From an uncultured Pelagibacteraceae bacterium (GTDB lineage: Bacteria; Pseudomonadota; Alphaproteobacteria; Pelagibacterales; Pelagibacteraceae), in contig CACGLI010000009.1 of the NCBI GenBank assembly GCA_902573865.1, forward strand, positions 1 through 33,249: 33,249 nt of DNA. The letters run 5' to 3'. The position numbers and the translations under genes were made by a program. The first letter of the stretch is position 1. Each line of letters opens with the position of its first letter. The notes below the pieces were generated by a model. The model had not been told where the DNA came from and made no database searches. It was given only the letters and a program-made list of their open reading frames with translations. Shown here one piece after another: positions 29,781 through 33,249 of this stretch.

Positions 29781-30073
29781 TTTTGAAAGAAAATATAATC
29801 GCAGAAATTAAAAAGATTTATGACCCTGAAATACCAGTAAATATATTTGATCTTGGATTAATTTATGATATTTCTATAAATGACAAATCTGTTGTGATTG
29901 AGATGACTTTAACAAGTCCTAATTGCCCAGTAGCAGACAGTTTACCAAAAATGGTGAAAGATATAGTAGAAAAGTTAGACGAAGTAGATACTGCGAATAT
30001 AAAGTTGGTTTGGAATCCACCATGGACTAAAGATATGATGTCCGAAGCAGCAAAACTAGAATTAAACTTATGA
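29777..30073 (+). CDS. SUF-associated DUF59/MIP18-family protein (SufT-like)
   Basis: Start probably ATG 29777 (MILKENIIAEIKKIYDPEIPVNIFDLGLIYDI); 'TLTSPNCPVADSLPKMVKDIV...VVWNPPWT'-type DUF59 pattern. Confidence 0.9.
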   Translation: MILKENIIAEIKKIYDPEIPVNIFDLGLIYDISINDKSVVIEMTLTSPNCPVADSLPKMVKDIVEKLDEVDTANIKLVWNPPWTKDMMSEAAKLELNL

Positions 30074-30405
30074 GTAAAAATGTTTTAAAATTGAGCGATA
30101 TTGCAGCTGAAAAAATAAAGGAAATTTTATTGTCGGCTGATAAAAAAACAATTGGTGTTAGAGTTGGCGTAAAATCTGGAGGCTGCGCTGGAATGAGTTA
30201 TGTAATGGAATACGCAAAAGATATAAAAGAAAATGAGGAAGTAATTGAAGATAAAGGTGTAAAAGTTTTAATAGATCCGAAAGCAATTATTTATCTTCTT
30301 GGTACAGAAATGGATTATAAGAAAGATAAATTTTCTTCGCAATTTATATTTAAAAATCCAAATGAAACTGAAAGATGTGGTTGTGGTGAGTCTTTTAAAG
30401 TATAA
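30070..30405 (+). CDS. sufA: A-type Fe-S carrier (SufA/IscA family)
   Basis: 111 aa; 'GVRVGVKSGGCAGMSYVMEYA' and C-terminal 'NPNETERCGCGESF' give the three conserved Cys. Confidence 0.93.
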   Translation: MSKNVLKLSDIAAEKIKEILLSADKKTIGVRVGVKSGGCAGMSYVMEYAKDIKENEEVIEDKGVKVLIDPKAIIYLLGTEMDYKKDKFSSQFIFKNPNETERCGCGESFKV

Positions 30406-30408
30406 TCA

Positions 30409-31815
30409 CTATTGGCTATAGTACATCTGAAACTCTATCGGATGTGGAGTATGCTCAAAATTATAAATTTCTTGAAATTTAAGATCAATGTAAGCATCGA
30501 TTTGATCGTCGGTAAATACACCACCTTGAGTTAAAAATTTTCTGTCTTTATCTAAGTTTTCCATAGCTTCTCTTAAAGAACCACAAACAGTTGGAAGCTT
30601 TTTTACTTCATCTTCGCCGAGAGTATAAAGATCTTTATCAAAAGCTTTACCAGGATCGATTTTATTTTTGATACCATCCAGTCCAGCCATTAACATAGAT
30701 GCAAAGGTTAAATACGGGTTTCCAGCTGCGTCTGGAAATCTTATTTCCATTCGTGCAGCTTTTGGATTCATTATTACAGGAATTCGACATGATGCAGATC
30801 TATTTCTCGCAGAATATGCTAAAATTACTGGTGCTTCAAAACCTGGAATTAATCTTTTATAGCTATTAGTCGTTGCATTTGCAAAAGCATTTATAGCTTT
30901 TGCATGTTTAAGAATACCTCCAATGTAGAACAATGCTGTTTTTGATAATCCTGCATACTCTTTTCCCATAAACAACGGAGTATTACCTTTCCAGATTGAC
31001 TGGTGGCAGTGCATTCCAGAACCATTATCTCCTTTTACAGGCTTAGGCATGAATGTTGCTGTTTTTCCAAAAGAGTGAGTTACCATTTGGACCGCATATT
31101 TATATAATTGAACATTATCGGCTTGATCAGTTAAAGTTCCAAAATACATACCAAGTTCATGTTGTGACGGCGCAACTTCATGATGGTGCTTCTCAACTTT
31201 AACACCCATATCTTTTAATGCTTTAAGGTATTCGCTTCTCATATCCTGCGCACTATCTACTGGAGGTACTGGAAAATATCCACCTTTAATTCCTGGTCTA
31301 TGCGCTAGATTACCATTTTCATATTTTTTTCCAGTGTTGTAAGGTCCTTCCACACTATCAATTGAAAAACTAGTTTCATTCATATCATTTTTAAATCTTA
31401 CATCGTCAAAAACAAAAAATTCTGGTTCAGGACCGAAGTAAGCTTTATCCCCAACACCAGAGTCTTTTAAATATTTTTCTGCTTTTTTAGCTGTACCTCT
31501 AGGATCTCTTTCGTATGAGTCTTTTTTAATAGCATCCAAAATATCACAAAATATATTTAAAGTAGGATGAGAGCTAAAGGGATCAATTATAGGTCTAGAC
31601 AAATCTGGTTTTAAGATCATGTCAGACTCATTTATGGCTTTCCAGCCTGCAATTGATGAACCATCAAAGAAGACACCATTTTCAAGCATATCATCATCTA
31701 CAACAGTAGCATCCATTGTTAAATGTTGAAGCTTACCTCTAGGATCAGTGAATCGTAAGTCTACGTATTCAATTTCCTTTTCTTTCATTAATTTTTTAAC
31801 AGTGTTTACGCTCAT
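30409..31815 (-). CDS. glnA: Glutamine synthetase type I
   Basis: 468 aa; '[20 protein letters not shown]', '[13 protein letters not shown]', '[11 protein letters not shown]', '[27 protein letters not shown]', adenylylation-type Tyr loop '[11 protein letters not shown]'. Confidence 0.97.
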   Translation of the reverse strand: MSVNTVKKLMKEKEIEYVDLRFTDPRGKLQHLTMDATVVDDDMLENGVFFDGSSIAGWKAINESDMILKPDLSRPIIDPFSSHPTLNIFCDILDAIKKDSYERDPRGTAKKAEKYLKDSGVGDKAYFGPEPEFFVFDDVRFKNDMNETSFSIDSVEGPYNTGKKYENGNLAHRPGIKGGYFPVPPVDSAQDMRSEYLKALKDMGVKVEKHHHEVAPSQHELGMYFGTLTDQADNVQLYKYAVQMVTHSFGKTATFMPKPVKGDNGSGMHCHQSIWKGNTPLFMGKEYAGLSKTALFYIGGILKHAKAINAFANATTNSYKRLIPGFEAPVILAYSARNRSASCRIPVIMNPKAARMEIRFPDAAGNPYLTFASMLMAGLDGIKNKIDPGKAFDKDLYTLGEDEVKKLPTVCGSLREAMENLDKDRKFLTQGGVFTDDQIDAYIDLKFQEIYNFEHTPHPIEFQMYYSQ

Positions 31816-31935
31816 ATAAGTAATATTGGTAAAAGTTAGGAACCTATAGCAAATTTATTATGTGGAATGTCATATAATAAAATGATATCAGCTATGCGTT
31901 TTTTACATCACACAATTTAAAATTGAAATTAAGAG

Positions 31936-32829
31936 ATGAGAGAAGCTAACACTAAAGATATATTTTTGTTGATATTGCTTGCCATAATATGGGGATCATC
32001 TTTTTTTAATATAAAAATTGCCAGTTATAGTTATGAGCCAATTACTTTGGCACTTGTAAGAGTTTTTTTTGCGATTATTCCATTATTAATTTTATGCAAT
32101 TTAAAAAAAATAAAAATAGAGGCCTTTACTAAAGAATGGAAAATATACGCCTTAATTGGTTTTTGTAACATTACAGTACCTTTTATTTTAATAGCTATTG
32201 GTACTAGTCAAATTAATAGTTACCTCGCAGCTATTTTAATGAGCTCCACTCCTTTAAGCGGCACAGTTCTTGCTCATTTCTTTACTAAAGATGAAAAGAT
32301 AAATCTTTTTAAAATTATTGGTGTTCTAGTAGGTTTTTCTGGTGTTGTTTTTCTTTTTTTTGACAAAATGATCATCAACGAGAGCAACTTCATTTTTGCA
32401 ATTATCACAGTTATCGGTTCAACATTTTACTCAATTGGCGGGATTTTAACATTAAAAATTAAAAACAAAGGAAATGAAAATGTTACAACTTCTACGACTG
32501 CCTGGTCTTTAATATTTTTAATACCCTTATCTTTACTTTTAGAAGATCCTTTTTTGATTAAACCAACTCCAAGTTCAACTATTTCTTTAATATATCTTGG
32601 CGTAGTGGCAACAGGTTTTGCATGGTTGATAAGATTTAAAATTTTAACGACTAATGGCTTAGTTTTTCAAACACAAGTAGCTTATTTGATACCAATTTTT
32701 GGTATATTATTTGGATTTTTTGTGATGGACGAAACAATTACTTGGAGAGTTCTAGCATCCCTGTTAATTATTATTACAGGTATATATTTAGTTAAAAAAA
32801 ATTCTAAAATTAAAAAAAATGCTCGATAA
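31936..32829 (+). CDS. DMT-superfamily (EamA) transporter
   Basis: 297 aa, about 10 TM; 'LLAIIWGSSFFNIKIASYSYEPITLALVRVFFAIIPLL' and second EamA repeat 'YLGVVATGFAWLIRFKIL..NGLVFQTQVAYLIPIFGILFGFFVMDETI'. Confidence 0.92.
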   Translation: MREANTKDIFLLILLAIIWGSSFFNIKIASYSYEPITLALVRVFFAIIPLLILCNLKKIKIEAFTKEWKIYALIGFCNITVPFILIAIGTSQINSYLAAILMSSTPLSGTVLAHFFTKDEKINLFKIIGVLVGFSGVVFLFFDKMIINESNFIFAIITVIGSTFYSIGGILTLKIKNKGNENVTTSTTAWSLIFLIPLSLLLEDPFLIKPTPSSTISLIYLGVVATGFAWLIRFKILTTNGLVFQTQVAYLIPIFGILFGFFVMDETITWRVLASLLIIITGIYLVKKNSKIKKNAR

Positions 32830-33249
32830 TAAAATTGATATCAACTTTTTAACTTTATTTTCACTCATTACTTTTTTTGTTTTTCTTCTAATTACAAAAT
32901 ACGGAAAAAAAATAAGAAATGGTATTTTACTAGACACCGATTATAATAAACCTCAAGCGTTTCACATTGAAGCAACAACAAGGTGTGGAGGGTTAGCAGT
33001 ATTTATCAGTTTAATTATATTTACAATTCTAAACAATTTATTTTTTTCTGTGCTTTATATTGAATACATTATTTTAGGAGGATGTTTATTTTTAATTGGT
33101 TTTTTAGAGGATCTTAAAATAAGTATAAGCCCAAGAGTAAGATTAATTCTGATGATAACAAGCCTTTTAATTTTCTTACCAACATTTAATTTTGGCTTAA
33201 ATCAAATTGATTTGATTTTTTTAGCTAACTGGCTTGAAAATAAAATTTT
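32819..33249 (+). CDS. Glycosyltransferase family 4 (WecA/MraY-like undecaprenyl-phosphate sugar-phosphate transferase), partial at window end
   Basis: MLDNKIDINFLTLFSLITFFVFLLITKYGKKIRNGILLDTDYNKPQAFHIEATTRCGGLAVFISLI...GGCLFLIGFLEDLKISISPRVRLILM; the 'HIEATTRCGGLAVF' and 'GFLEDLKISISPRVRL' motifs are typical of WecA-like enzymes. Not in the ORF track (no stop within window). Confidence 0.8.
   Translation, partial: MLDNKIDINFLTLFSLITFFVFLLITKYGKKIRNGILLDTDYNKPQAFHIEATTRCGGLAVFISLIIFTILNNLFFSVLYIEYIILGGCLFLIGFLEDLKISISPRVRLILMITSLLIFLPTFNFGLNQIDLIFLANWLENKI

Noticed and set aside
1-33249. tRNA, rRNA, CRISPR array, IS element, prophage, toxin-antitoxin or defence genes
   Set aside because: Nothing of these types seen on reading either strand; intergenic regions are too short, and every sizeable ORF has a housekeeping assignment.

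Overview
Very AT-rich, densely packed chromosomal segment of a streamlined alphaproteobacterium. Gene content and style look SAR11/Pelagibacter-like (inferred from the sequence; no search was run). It holds about 33 protein-coding genes, almost all core housekeeping: lptFG, pepA, ndk, purMN, hda, aspS, accBC, aroQ, thiSG, rne, mrcA, prfB, an AsmA-like gene, tyrS, anmK, an iscR-sufBCDS-U-T-A Fe-S operon, glnA, a DMT transporter and a partial GT4 gene. I found no tRNA, rRNA, CRISPR, IS or phage features. The most notable observations are: (1) prfB is split by a canonical +1 programmed-frameshift site (AGGGGG TAT CTT TGA), so the ORF track shows only its 3' part; (2) a stand-alone protein matches only the C-terminal domain of B12-dependent ribonucleotide reductase (NrdJ), without the catalytic barrel; (3) all seven convergent gene pairs overlap or abut (-8 to +3 nt), and in several cases the U-tract for one gene appears to be the antisense of lysine codons at the 3' end of the opposing gene; (4) RNase E lacks the CPxCxG Zn-link; (5) a dyad lies upstream of iscR. 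I do not see a clearly novel multi-gene system such as defence, secretion or BGC.
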